DNA of 64,000 nucleotides, from NCBI GenBank assembly GCA_015178975.1, contig WHVD01000016.1, forward strand, positions 62,001 through 126,000, read 5' to 3'. Below, piece after piece: positions 10,548-21,941 of this stretch. The number at the start of each line of letters is the position of its first letter. Position 1 is the stretch's first letter. The notes under the pieces were generated by a model, which had not been told where the DNA came from, did not search any database, and saw nothing but the letters and a program-made list of their open reading frames with translations. The DNA comes from Hysterangium stoloniferum (taxonomy: Eukaryota; Basidiomycota; Agaricomycetes; Hysterangiales; Hysterangiaceae). The position numbers and the translations under genes were made by a program.

Positions 10548-11711
10548 AGGGCAAGTGTCTTTGATGCCGAGATGCTTGCTCTCGCTGGTGCTGCCGCCCG
10601 CCTGCCAGGAATCATTGACCAGTTCCCCTCCATAACGTGTGCAACATTCTTTGCTGACAACCAGGCAGCAATATTGTCTATTCTCGATCCATCACCACAC
10701 CCAGCACAACTGTGCTCAGCCTTATTCCGCAAACATGTTGATTCCCTGCTTACCTCCTCCCGATGCACCTCCTTGGAAATATCGTGGGTCCCAGGCCACT
10801 CAGGCTTTCAGGGCAATGAACGCGCTGACACGCTGGCAAAGCAGGCCACCTCTGCCAGGCCAGTACTGCACTCGACTATCACTTGGGCCCGGGAAAGGGC
10901 AAAAGTCCGCTCAGTTAGAGAATGGGGCAGGGATTGGGCCACCAAACCGCACTCGAATGCCTCAGCTCTGGTCCTCACTAGCCCGCCATCGCTCAAACTC
11001 ACTCCCATCCACAAGGACTTCCCCGGCTCCCGAGCACAACACACCCGCCTCATCCAAGCAATCACCGGGCATGGCTTCCTTGGGGAGTACTACTCTCGCT
11101 TTCTTCCCAACCTCTCCACTGCCTGCCCATGTGGCTCCACACCTCTCCAGACGCGCGAACACATCCTCACCAGCTGCTCCCTCTTTGAAGGACACCGCTC
11201 CCTCCTGCGCAAGGTCTCGCGTGGACTCAACCTAGCCTTCCTCTTGGGCACGAAGTCGGGGCTCAGGGCGGTTTCTAAGTTCATTTGCCAAACTGCTGCC
11301 TTTGCGAAACAGCCTAACAGACCTCAGAACCCCATTTCGACCCAACCCGGCACGCCTGAAACCACACAGACTCACGACCCACCCTAGAGGCCCCCTACCG
11401 GACCTCCCGCTTGACCTACACCTCCTATCTCCTGGACACAGAAAAGTCTCCTTCTAGCTATTTGTATTTCCTTCGTGTACTTATATCCCCTTCGCATGCC
11501 TGTATTATCCTCATGTGTCTCTTTCTTTTTGTGCCTACAACCCCCACTTCCCACCTCACACCGAAAACCCAGACTGCTTCCCTCCCACCAAAATCCCTCA
11601 TACCCATGTAGCTCACTCGGCACTTCATAATTCCGTAGCATAGTTTAGTGGGGACACCATGCCCCTGGCCGCAGTTAGTCCTTGTTACTTGAAGCGGGAT
11701 ACAAATATATC

Positions 11712-11748
<37 letters not shown>
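10548..11748 (+). mobile_element. LINE (non-LTR retrotransposon), 5'-truncated copy 1
   Basis: A 3' fragment of a LINE: RNase H domain, zinc-knuckle C-terminus, 3' UTR, then a poly-A/(AT)n tail at about 11713-11750. The 15-bp direct repeat TATGACATCACGTGA lies at 10533-10547 and 11749-11763, a long target-site duplication typical of LINE insertion. Confidence 0.9.
10551..11387 (+). pseudogene. LINE ORF2 C-terminus: RNase H and zinc knuckle
   Basis: The open frame begins inside an RNase HI domain (VFDAE with the catalytic Glu, then FADNQAAI with an Asp, then WVPGHSGFQGNERADTLAK with the last Asp). After a linker it has a cysteine/histidine motif (CPCGSTPLQTREHILTSCSLF, C-x-C...H-x4-C) typical of the C-terminus of I/Tad-like LINEs. 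The endonuclease and RT are missing, as is the first Asp of RNase H, because of 5' truncation. No stop codons interrupt the remaining 270 codons up to the TAG at 11385. Confidence 0.88.
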
Positions 11749-11763
11749 TATGACATCACGTGA

Positions 11764-12706
11764 CGCCGACACACTGGCAAAGCAGGCCACCTCTGCCAGG
11801 CCAGTACTGCACTCGACTATCACTTGGGCCAGGAAAGGGCCAAAGTCCGCTCAGTTAGAGAATGGGGCAGGGATTGGGCCGCCAAACTGCACTCGAATGC
11901 CTCAGCTCTGGTCCTCACTAGCCCGCCATCACTCAAACCGCCATCACTCAAACCGCCATCACTCAAACACTCTCCCATCCACAAGGACTTCCCCGGCTCC
12001 CGAGCGCAACACACCCGCCTCATCCAAGCAATCACCGGGCATGGCTTCCTTGGGGAGTACTACTCTCGCTTTCTTCCCAACCTCTCCACTGCCTGCCCAT
12101 GTGGCTCCGCACCTCTCCAGACGCGCGAACACATCCTCATCCTCACCAGCCGCTCCCTCTTTGAAGGACACCGCTCCCTCCTGCGCAAGGTCTCGCGTGG
12201 ACTCGACCTAGCCTTCCTCTTGGGCACGAAGTTGGGGCTCAGGGCGGTTTCTAAGTTCATTTGCCAAACTGCCGCCTTTGCGAAACAGCCTAACAGACCT
12301 CAGAACCCCATTTCGACCCAACCTGGCACGCTTGAAACCACACAGACTCACGACCCACCCTAGAGGCCCCCTACCCTGCCACGGACCTCCCGCTTGACCT
12401 ACGCCTCCTATCTCCTGGACACAGAAAAGTCTCCTTCTAGCTATTTGTATTTCCTTCGCGTACTTATATCCCCTTCGCATGCTTGTATTATCCTCTTGTG
12501 TGTCTTTCTTTTTGTGCCTACAACCCCCACTTCCCACCTCACACTGAAAACCCAGACTGCTTCCCTCCCACCAAAATCCCTCTTACCCATGTAGCTCACT
12601 GGGCACTTGGTAATTCCATAGCATAGTTTAGTGGGGACACCATGCCCCTGGCTGCAGTTAGTCCTTGTTACTTGAAGCGGGATACAAATATATCAAAAAA
12701 AAAAAA
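11764..12706 (+). mobile_element. LINE, 5'-truncated copy 2
   Basis: It starts directly at the target-site duplication of copy 1 (CGCCGACACACTGG) and ends in an A-tail followed by TTTTTGACATCAAGTG. It is about 95% identical to copy 1. Differences include a 1-bp deletion near 11832 that shifts the frame, an 18-bp motif (CCGCCATCACTCAAA) present three times near 11930-11970, and a 6-bp duplication (CATCCT) near 12135. The zinc knuckle and 3' UTR are otherwise preserved. It is coding-dead. Confidence 0.9.
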
Positions 12707-12726
12707 TTTTTGACATCAAGTGTGTC

Positions 12727-12935
12727 GGAAAAATCCGAAAATCCTAATCAGGCCTGTCGGCCCGACTAGGTGCCGGTTTGCCTGATCCCGGCTGCCCAGG
12801 GTCTGAACAGGCGCCCAGCAGACTGGTCGTGCCTGGTGCAACCAAGATACCAGGCCGGCCGGGCTCTGCACGGACCTGCCCAGGATCACGCAGCCTGATC
12901 GGGGTCTGCACAGATGCCCGGCAGCCTAACGAATC
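12727..12935. repeat. GC-rich CCTG/CCCGG repeat block
   Basis: A dense run of short CCTG, CAGG and GGCC words in an otherwise AT-rich area. It resembles in style the blocks at 18950-19190 and 52943-53360. No gene is seen. Confidence 0.4.
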
Positions 12936-14540
12936 GATGGTAAGTTGTGACACATTACATAAGACATCAACTCGGCATCGACTCGCAAATTGTGGTGTGA
13001 CATAGTGTCTTCTACCATCATAAGTCTCTTGCCGAATCAATGTCACAATTGACATGACCATCTCTCTCTATTTTTCCCTTGTCTTTGTTTCTTCCTCTCC
13101 CATCTCACAGAATGCTTTCAGCATCTGCGACTGTTCTTTTTTATGTAGGTTGCAATTGATATTACCGTTCACTTTCTCGGTTTCTCATATTAAAGTTTAT
13201 TCATTTAGACGCAGGGTCTATCTCAAATCTTCAAGGGCGAGTACAGTGTCCCAACTGTATCAGGTCTAGATTTTGACAGCAATGAGTTAAATGCAAATGT
13301 CACCCATCAACTCGCCAAATCTGAATTACATAATGGATAGTTTCACACTTAGAATTCTCGTTGACAATTGTCGACATCAACATTGCGGCCGCCTTCTATC
13401 ACTGTCATCTTTCGCTGCCGGCCACCCAATATTACCGTCATTCCCCCCACTATCACCTCCGCTGCTGCCCACTACCATTGCCGCCGCTGCCCACTGTCGC
13501 GCCGCTCATATCATTGTCGTTGATGTCAGATACCGAGTCTGTGCTATCCCAGCCTAGCAACCCAGTACAATGTGGACAGGCAGCGTACAACCGGCGTGTC
13601 GGTCATTGGTTTAAACAAAGTGAAGGGAAGCGGCTTCGACACAGGAGATATTTGGGCCTCACAAATTGTCGTGCGTATTCGGGCTTGTTTGTATAACCCT
13701 TGTTACTAATGAACTTCTATCATTTTTAGGATTTACCCCCAGACAGCACGTTTTTATGACTGCGGGATACTCTAGCAGAAACAGGCGGGAAGTTATTGGT
13801 GTCAACATTCAGCGCCATGTCCACCGGAACAGTCAGCCCATGTTTTCCTCTCGTGCTTTCATAGCATCGCTCTTACATTATAGATAAGCAAAATCTACTC
13901 CACAGTCGAATGAGGACGTCACTTTTGCACCAGGGATTTTGTGATCAACTACCCAAATTGATTGAAATACTTGGGATGCTCGTCGAATTAAGAGAGTCGA
14001 TCAAGGCGCTGGCTATTTGGTTCATCTTTCCATTATCTTAGGTATTGTTAAACCGTCTAAGCCCTCTTAGCATAATTGCGTAACTGTACTTCCTTATGCA
14101 CCTACACTGCAACTCAAGGAGTTCAACGTTCATTCACCTCCGGCAGGTTTACATCCAAAGCTAACAGGACCAGGTGATGCTGTCTACAACATTCCCACAA
14201 AATCTATTATCATCCGCTATGTGAAACAGACCGAGGTCAGTGTGACACGGCTACAGCAAGCCGGTAAACGTGAAGTCAATGCTGATGGCTTAGGAATGGC
14301 ATTCGACCGAGCGGGCTACAAAACGGGATACTGAAACTACAACCGTTTCCTCTTGAGGTGTTGCGAAGGACGAGACAAAATAAAAGGATGGTAGCATTAG
14401 CTAAATATGCAGTATCGGAATCCTTCAGGGTCCGATCAATACAAGCACTGCCGTGAGTAATCTTCCACTGTCTCATATAATTATTGTTAACAGGTTTTCG
14501 AATAACCATTCATAGCGCCTTCTAAAGACGAAAACATAAA
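12936..14540. other. Unassigned sequence with possible exon relics
   Basis: Low-complexity CCGCTGCC-rich stretch at about 13380-13510. Some parts look exon-like (for example 13560-13730 and 13740-13885, separated by a TTTTTAG acceptor), but I could not assemble a frame or recognise a domain. Higher CpG than the surrounding repeats. Confidence 0.3.
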
Positions 14541-14544
14541 GCAT

Positions 14545-15237
14545 TGAATACCACCGACATGGCATTACCAACCGTAAGGTACTCAGCAAGCTACTTCTTG
14601 CAAAGCATGGGATCCAGATGAGGTACGACTCATATCGCTCTCTAGACATTCAACCTCACTTTTTTCTTTTATTAGCGAAGCAACTATTGCTCGCCGTCGC
14701 AGGCAGCTTGGATTACAAGGCAGCGGCGCTACAATGAAGAGTCTCCCGAATACCATGAAGCGGCAACTCGTTCTTGACCAAATGGCTCAGGATCCCACAA
14801 GCCAACAAGGACCACGGGTAGTGAAGGAAGCCATTGCTGCAGGGGCTGGGGTTAACTTAACACGGTATGTGTGTGCATTGCAGCGTACTGCATTTTTTAA
14901 TAATTCTTTCTAGAAGTTTTATTACACAAACTATGCGGCTTCAAGACCCAACCAATTTCGCGATCAGACAACCAAGTGCAAGAAAGATAAATCGTTCGCC
15001 CCTTCTGCTATTGGGCCCTCATCAAGAGTGGAGCGGGGATGGTCATGACAAGCCTGCAGCGATTGGTTTTCCACTGTGGGCCATACGAGATTTATGTTCA
15101 GGGGCATGGCTGGGGATCCAGGTGCTTCCAAACAATCGTCTAAAGGTGGCGATTGCGCATTTGTATTTGAGCTTGATCGAAAAGATGGGCGGTGAGTTCT
15201 CCACCTGACAATTTATTGTACTGATGTGATCCACAGA
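14545..15237 (+). pseudogene. Integrase/transposase-like gene fragment with three introns
   Basis: Exons about 14545-14632, 14676-14864 and 14914-15190 are separated by short GT-AG introns (14633-14675, 14865-14913), and a further donor follows at 15191. The joined product contains YHRHGITNRK, an HTH-like SEATIARRRRQLGLQGSG, and the block EWSGDGHDKPAAIGFPLWAIRD...WLGIQVLPNNRLK. I recognise this from uncharacterised integrase-core-like (RNase H-fold) proteins that are common in Agaricomycete genomes; the first catalytic Asp would be in SGDGHDK. It stops at KMGG, before the rest of the catalytic core, where a copia RT fragment begins. The family assignment is from memory of the motif and was not checked against a database. 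Confidence 0.6.
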
Positions 15238-15615
15238 ACTACTGGCTCCCTAACTCATACTCCAACGTCATGACACGTCCCAACATCTGGGCTGGTCCAA
15301 TTGCAAAGGAGCTCACAGTGATGAACGAATGCAATGTTTAGGACATTATTGATCCCCGCTGGTGCTCGTTTAATCCAAACACGCTGGACTTTTGCCAACA
15401 AGTATAATGGGGACGGTAATCTAGTCGCACAAAAAGCACGCCTGGTCGCAAGGAACTTCACGCAAATTCCCGGAGTTGATTTCTTCAAAACATGTGTCTG
15501 TAGTCAGGTATGTGTCACTACATATGAACCTCGCCATAGCGGCTGCCATGGACATGGAGGCATGGCAGATCGACTATGTAGCGGCTTACCTGAATTCCCA
15601 TCCACAGGCAATTAC
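15238..15615 (+). pseudogene. Ty1/copia reverse transcriptase fragment, upstream part
   Basis: It encodes RT fingers/palm: WAGPIAKELTVM, then a break (a TAG where Trp is expected and a small deletion near 15365), then [35 protein letters not shown]. After another frame change it reads [28 protein letters not shown]. The sequence stops exactly after the AAYLNS block and casein kinase sequence begins. The RT resumes at about 17765. Several frameshifts make it non-functional. Confidence 0.82.
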
Positions 15616-17475
15616 CTATATCGGACCCTCGCTGGTACACCCGGAATCCCCCAGGTCCATCATTTTGGTCAAGAAGGCCTCCATAATGTCCTCGTCATCG
15701 ACCTCTTCGGCCCAAATCTTGAAGATCTTTTCGACATGTGCGGGCGCAAGTTTAGCGTCAAGTGTGTTTGCATGTTAGCGCGGCAGATGGTGTGTATTTA
15801 ACTGTGTATATTTTGAGGATGTGCTCATATTATACGGTTAACAGCTAACGCGGGTACAAGCTATACGCGACAAGAGCCTTATATATCGTGACATAAAACC
15901 CGACAACTTTCTCATCGGTGCGCCGGGGACGAAGAATGCAAATACTATCTACGTGATCGGTGAGCACCTTAACTTTGACTGTCTGTCTCCGCATCTAACG
16001 TTTTTCTCTAGACTTTGGCATGGCTAAACACTACCGCGATCCAAAGACAAGGCAACACATTCCCTACCGAGAACGGAAGAGCCTCTCAGGCACGGCCCGA
16101 TACATGAGTATAAACACCCATCTCGGTCGAGGTAAGTTTTCGAATGTATTCGCCATAGCAGTTCAAACCTATTACCCTAACCCTAGAACAATCACGCCGC
16201 GACGACTTGGAGGGACTCGGCCATGTGTTCATGTACTTCCTCCGCGGCGGTCTTCCATGGCAAGGTCTCAAGGCACAGACCAACAAGCAGAAGTACGAGA
16301 AAATTGGGGAAAAGAAGCAAACGACACCGATTGCAGAGCTTTGTGAGGGCTTCCCAGGTAAGTTATAGGCTCATTGATCTTCACTGCCTTCGTGATATCG
16401 GTGTCATCCTAAACCCCTGGCATCACACCCCTTTCTTCATGAGTCATCCACTTATCTCCTGTTCACTACTCGTGAAAAAACAAACATTGATCCATTCTCT
16501 GCTCCTCTCGTAGGCGAATTTGCAATTTACATGAACTATGTCCGCAAGCTCGGCTTCGAAGAACAGCCCGACTACGACTTTCTCCGCGAACTCTTCTCCA
16601 AAGTCCTTAAGTTCAACAGTGACGTCGACGATGGGGTCTTTGATTGGATGTTGTTGAATGGCGGAAAAGGGTGGGAAGCTGGTAGTGTGCGTGGATTCTG
16701 CTTCGTTGATTTTATTCGAGGCAATAGACTTGGACGCTAATGATATCGTGTACTTTTCTTTGTAGAGCCCGGCCCTATTGGCACAAGCCCACACAACAGG
16801 AGGAACGGGCGGAGCAGGCCGCGATAAAGACTATGAACGCGAGCGGGAGCGACGGCATCGCGCCCATCGAGAGCAGCGCGAACGCGAAAGGGAACGTGAG
16901 CGGGAAAGGGAGAGGGAACGCGATCGTGACCAACCAACGCTGATGCCTACACCCCCAGCAACGACTGCATCACCTGGCAAAAGACGCACAGCTAATAGGT
17001 GAAATTATTTTCTAGATCCTCACCTTTGAACTAACCGCCGCGTGATTCCCTCAGTGTTCAACCCGCTGCTGCTGGATTATCCAACATTGCCATCCCCCCT
17101 CAATCCCGGCGCGGCAGTGCCCTCCCAATGGGTATGCCCTCCCAGCCCGCCACGCCCAATCCTAACATGAACGCCACTAACACGCACCCCTACGCGCAAG
17201 TGCAAGTGCAGCCCTCCTTCCTCCAACACCCGCGCTCTTCATCCCCCTACACATCGATCCCGACACCTCAATACGGGCAGGCACAGACACAGCCTCCGCT
17301 ACAGACGCGACAAATGCGGGGCTATTATGGCAGTGATGGCGGCGCGGGTGTTATGGGTGGTAGTGGCGTTGGGACTGGGCATGGGCATGGGAGTGGGATG
17401 CAGATCCAGGATGGGGGTGAGGAGGAGCGGGGGAGACGCGGCGGATTTTGGGACGTGTTTTGTTGTAGGTAAGGG
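15616..17475 (+). pseudogene. Casein kinase I 3' fragment (C-lobe and tail), seven exons, inside copia RT
   Basis: Spliced coding sequence of a fungal CK1 (serine/threonine kinase). It begins in the hinge region ([41 protein letters not shown]) and keeps the catalytic loop (YRDIKPDN), DFG, the SINTHLG/GTARYMS block, and [21 protein letters not shown] charged RERERE tail follows. The last exon ends in FWDVFCCR with a terminal cysteine pair, as in palmitoylated Yck-type kinases. Introns at about 15790-15844, 15960-16011, 16132-16186, 16358-16513, 16682-16765 and 16999-17055 are canonical. The whole N-lobe (glycine loop, catalytic Lys, alphaC Glu) is missing, so it cannot be an active kinase. 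The upstream open frame runs from copia sequence into CK1 without a stop, so a chimeric message is conceivable. Confidence 0.87.
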
Positions 17476-17764
17476 GTTGTGGGGTTGTGGGTTGTGCAGT
17501 GGGGTTGTGCGGTGGGGTTGTGCGGTAGGTAGGGATAGGGGAGGTGAGGGTTGGGTGGGGGAATGGACCGGACGGTGAGAGGTGTTGTTGAGATGGAACG
17601 GAACGGCTGGTCGGTTTCGGTGGATTGTCGACCATGGCGTTGATGTGCGATTTTCCCTTATCATGGCGGGTGAGGGATGGGATACATTACATGTGTGCCT
17701 ATTCGCCGTCCAAGGGTGTTTTCAGAAGGCTCGCATTGGCTACCTTGGATTTTGGATTCGATGG

Positions 17765-17925
17765 AGTGGGTTGGAGCCAGGGTCTATCTCCAATTACCAG
17801 ACGGCGCAACCGTGGATGGAGAGATCGGACGTCTTAACAAGATACTTTACAGGACTATGGATGGAGCGTCCAACTGGGCCGAAGCGTTGGAGAATGAAAT
17901 GGGGGGAGCTAGGGTCAATATGGTG
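17765..17925 (+). pseudogene. Ty1/copia reverse transcriptase fragment, downstream part
   Basis: It encodes ARVYLQLPDGATVDGEIGRLNKILYRTMDGASNWAEALENEMG, the RT segment that normally follows the AAYLNS block. Order and position match the continuation of the fragment at 15238-15615. It ends abruptly near 17925. The DNA from 17476 to 17764 (GT-rich at first) holds the CK1 3' flank and no recognisable gene. Confidence 0.75.
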
Positions 17926-18890
17926 GTAATCACGATTCGTATATCACAGCACGTGTACCTCGTGCCAAAATCTAGGTGGGCATCTTTTGAATTTACGATT
18001 TGATGATGGAACTTCACACACTGACTTCTTTTCTCCAAATTCGCAACGTGCATATCCTCGTCTCAAGTGTTGCATATAATCTGGCAGAGTATGAACTAAT
18101 ATGCCAAGATGGCCATCGCAGGGTTCCCCATCCTATTGGCATGGAAGGACCCCCGGGGGTATTTTCACATGCGTATACACTGGAGAAATACTCCACCACC
18201 TCAAGTGATCTACCATGATTATGTGTGGTGGTAGAATCCCGGTCAATTTTTTGGTGGTGTCAGGTGTCTGTGAGCCAACAGTTGCAGGTTGAACAATGCA
18301 AAATGCTGTGCTGGCAATTCGATTGTCGTGTTCGTACAAACAAAGATTAACCAGAGATATTCAAGTGAGATATTTGATTCGAGATTGTGATGTCATCAAG
18401 AAAGATTTAAGGGTGGGCTCTGACGATTTTCCATTCAAGTATTTGCTACGTGGACTGTATTTAAGTAATAAATGTCGTTCAGTTATCAGCGAAAGCCAAA
18501 ATAACCGAGTGTCCTTTATCATTGTATGTAATTGAATATTAGGTACCGGAGTAGCCACCTGACGCTACTATAAAAATGGAACATATCTATCTATCTATCA
18601 TATGTATTTATATACATAGAGCTCAGGTAGATAAGTCAAAAGCCATAGAATGAAGCTGATATTGTTTTATATTAAGTGGAGAAATTGTTGGTAGTTATCT
18701 AGACCACGCAAGATGTTTGCTTATAAAGGTCTTATAGGCTAGTTGTAATATTGTATCATTGTGAGTATGTAAGCTATTTGTTGGTCGTGTGTTCAATTCG
18801 TGGTTTGTGTAAATTAATTAAATATCATTTGCTCCGTGTACCTCTTGGGTGCCTAATCATCGGCCACAATGAGAGCTAGTAATCAAAGAT
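17926..18890. other. No recognisable gene
   Basis: Only short uninformative frames on both strands. A (TATC)n microsatellite lies at about 18579-18600. No domain, tRNA or LTR boundary seen. Confidence 0.5.
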
Positions 18891-19200
18891 TTAATTAAAG
18901 CTGGGACAAACATAAGAGGGGAGGGAGTTGTGTGATTGGTCCTGTCAGGTTGTTTGACCTGCTCCACCCTTTTTTATTTTTATTTAGTTGACATGACCTG
19001 TCCAAGCCTGAACAGGCCTGTTCGTTCAGTCCACGTGACCTGTTCAGGCCTAAGCAGGTCACCTGACTAGCCTGGACAGGCCATGTCCAAGTCTTCAATG
19101 GAATCAGGCCTGATCCATCAGTTGGCAAATTTGAGCGTCTGACTGACCTGCTCAGGCCTGCTTAGGTCTGAGCGGAGGTTTTCTATTTTTGTGACATGAT
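18891..19200. repeat. CCTG/CAGG palindrome-rich block
   Basis: From about 18940 the sequence is dense in self-complementary words such as CCTGAACAGG, CCTGTTCAGG and CAGGCCTG. Hairpins are likely. It may be a short inverted-repeat element but no clear termini were found. Confidence 0.4.
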
Positions 19201-19407
19201 GTGTGGGAGATATAAATCCAAGTACTGCTATCATTTATGTATGTAAAAAATGATAATGTATGACAAGTACAAGTTTAGAAAAATGGAGACAAGTTCTGAG
19301 ATATGTAGGGAATATTTTGAATCTTGATGAGAAAATGAGAGTTATGTGTTCTTATCAGCAACCACATGCCTTGTGCGATAAAGCATGGCACTGTTTGTTG
19401 ACTTATC

Positions 19408-19740
19408 CTACATCGGCAGTGTTCCCCCTCGATTACTGTTCATCCTCCTCTCCTTCTCAATACATGCCTTTGCGAAGTGAAGGAAGGATGCACCCTCATG
19501 TTGAAGCGAATTCAACATTCGCTGGTCTCGAAATTGTATCTGGTGCTTCAGACCATCTGTGAAATCTAAGATGAGGTCAATTTCAGCGTTCATAGCTTCT
19601 TCAAATGTCAATTCATCCTTTGTTTGCATATCAACCAACCTCCCATTGTCTCCATCTTCATCCTCACCACTCTCATTGCCTTCCAGTTCGTCATCTTCAT
19701 TGTCTATGGAATCACATGCTTTATTCCTTTTAAGGAAATG
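19408..19740 (-). CDS. Acidic hypothetical protein, C-terminal fragment
   Basis: Reading minus, an open frame starts in an acidic stretch (SIDNEDDELEGNESGEDEDGDNGR) and continues through LTFEEAMNAEIDLILDFTDGL and RMLNSLQHEGASFLHFAKACIEKERRMNSNRG to a stop at 19408. The later part resembles a segment seen in uncharacterised, high-copy Agaricomycete proteins. I cannot assign a function and the N-terminus is unclear. The reading frame upstream abuts a repeat that also flanks the palindrome. Confidence 0.4.
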   Translation of the reverse strand, partial: HFLKRNKACDSIDNEDDELEGNESGEDEDGDNGRLVDMQTKDELTFEEAMNAEIDLILDFTDGLKHQIQFRDQRMLNSLQHEGASFLHFAKACIEKERRMNSNRGGTLPM

Positions 19741-19774
19741 TCATAGTGGGGGAGGGCAGTGTCCACTGCTGGCT

Positions 19775-20190
19775 GATCAGAGGATGGTGGCAAGAGACAA
19801 AAGGTTGCAGGTGCAGACTTCACATGTGGGAGCACTTGTGGATCCAATCCCTGAGAGTATTATAACACATTGCCCAGGAAGGGCTACAACAAATTCCAGG
19901 AAATGGCAATTAAATCTGGGAATAGTTAAAATAACATAAAATAAAATAAATCAAAACAAAATGCAATAAATCAAAATAAAGTACAAAGAATCAAAAAAAA
20001 AATACAAATAATTGAAATAAATTAAAACAAAATGCAATAAATAAAATAATTTATATTAAACTTTCTAAATAAAATAGCAATAAATCAAAATAAAATACAA
20101 TAAATCAAAACAAAGTCAAACAAAGTCAAAGGCAGTCCAGGAAATTCAAACAAGTCCAAAACTTCAAATAAACCCTGAGACAAACACATA
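19775..20190 (-). repeat. AT-rich repeat, empty-site paralogue of 6229-6574
   Basis: Reverse complement matches 6229-6574. Beyond the point where the palindrome begins at 6575, this copy simply continues (CAGTGGACACTGCCCTCCCCCACTATG). The same words, slightly changed, appear after the palindrome at 10511-10537. The 370 bp after 20190 hold no recognisable gene. Confidence 0.75.
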
Positions 20191-20721
20191 CCAATAAAAT
20201 CAGGAAGTAAATGGAATTACCAATGAAATCCAACCATACATACATATAATATCCAGGCAATGCTCCATCAATGGTTAATAAATGCTTATCAATTATCTGT
20301 CAATCAACACCCTCCACTATGAGGTATCTAGTATATTTCCACAAATTTTCCTTAATTTTTCCTTGTTTTTCAGAATTTCTTTGTTATTTTATTGATTTTA
20401 TTTTATTCTATTTATTACTTTAAGGATTAGAGTTATTCCTTTTAAACTTCACATACTCATGACTTCAAATGACATTACATTACATAATCAAAGTCCAAAG
20501 CAGTCAAAATTTATTTTTAATGAGCCAGTTTATCTGTTTTTGGTGGCCAGATCTCTATTATATTTTGGCCAATGACTCAAAAAACCCTTCCAGTATTTGG
20601 TACTTCAGATGTATACTTGGAGGATAAAAATACAAATGTATTAAAAATATTTGTGCACATGCTCTATCATATATAGATTGTGGTCTCCAATTTCAAACAG
20701 GCAGATGGGAAACCCAGGGAG

Positions 20722-21135
20722 TGTAAGGACAACCCCTGTGGTACTCACACTAGGCTAGCAGGAGGGAATCTGAAGATATATTAGAACTAATATATATATA
20801 TAAACAACTACTTCACTCACCTAACAGGAGGGAATCTGAAGAGAAACAGTCTAAGGAATTCCCCCTGCAAGGTATGACCCATAGGCACCCAGTAGTCTAG
20901 AAATAACTCTATCTAATACAGAACAAGGGCCCTTCCCACAATGGAACACTAATGCTATGAGCTTTTGAAGTTAATCATCTACTCCTCAGAGACATGCACA
21001 TATCAGCCAGAGTAGTTGATATCCACAAGGAGAGGGAAAGTGACAAAAGGCATAGGATTGGACTGTGGACTCAGGGACTTCAATAAGCTAAGAAAATGGT
21101 GCTCCCTGGGGTCTGTGACAGAGGGTCCCCTGACA
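20722..21135. repeat. Solo LTR-like insertion family F
   Basis: A 414-bp insertion, TGTAAGGACAACCCC...GTCCCCTGACA, beginning TG and ending CA. The 5-bp duplication GGGAG lies at 20717-20721 and 21136-21140. It contains a TATATATATATAAA stretch near 20792. Internally GCAGGAGGGAATCTGAAGA occurs twice. No family relative was seen in the window. Confidence 0.75.
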
Positions 21136-21195
21136 GGGAGTCCACGAGTAGTTGATAGGTTGAGAGGTCAAACAGTCAATAGGTCAGAAGGCCAG

Positions 21196-21941
21196 TGTTA
21201 AGAACAGAAAACTGACTAATGTTGGTTGGCTGATGGGGACCAATCGGAAGGACTTGGCTTCAGCTTATGTGCTGCACCCTCACAGCTTACTGTTTGTTGG
21301 GTGTCCTTAAATTTCAGGTAGGCAAAGACTAGTCCTAATGAGTCCCTCATGGTGAGTTACTGATGGAACTGAAGGATAAGTTGTGTTTCAGGCTGAGGGG
21401 TCAGAGGCCAAAGAGAGGTGAGTGCACACAGAGGTGGGGAGCGGGATACTTAGTGTAAGGCTTATAAAGATGTATGTGGGTGTTCTGAGTTGATATTCTG
21501 ATTGCCTAGTAACTACAGCTACAGCAGATTTATATATGAGTCATTGGCATCTAGAAAATACTAACTAAGGGAAGAGTGGAAACATTATTGACAAATAAGC
21601 TTGACTAGGAACTGGAAGGTCACAATAGGTTCAGGGGCTGTGTTTTATCTGAGAGTGGAATTATGAGAAAAGGAAATAGTCCACAGGTTACAAGTATATA
21701 TGGGCATATGTGAAACATAGAGTAGAATGGATCATCATAATAAAAAAAGGGATGTATCAAAGCATAACCAGATAGTACGTGTATAACTTGACAGGGGTGT
21801 AAATGGGGTTTGATTGCCATGAAAGCATATGTCAGCATTGGGTGACTGACAGTTTCCGATGTGATGACTTGATCCGTAACTTGAAACGTCAATAGGCAGC
21901 AATAACCTTGGGGACCATCAGGTTGCAACACGGTTGTAACA
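21196..21941 (-). repeat. Solo LTR family D
   Basis: Reverse complement of a family D LTR (compare 1704-2426): minus strand begins TGTTACAACCGTGTTGC and ends TTCTGTTCTTAACA. Flanks GCCAG (21191-21195) and GCTAG (21942-21946) form a target-site duplication with one C-to-T difference. Confidence 0.88.

Noticed and set aside
10639..11235. 198-codon frame overlapping the LINE RNase H frame
   Set aside because: A shadow in another frame; the RNase H and zinc-knuckle motifs are all in the frame ending at 11387.
13291..13696. Pro/Leu-rich frames of 88 and 111 codons
   Set aside because: Low-complexity CCGCTGCC stretch with overlapping open frames; no conserved motif.
17299..17664. 121-codon minus-strand frame rich in Pro/His/Thr
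   Set aside because: It lies opposite the CK1 tail and the GT-rich 3' flank; composition is explained by those.
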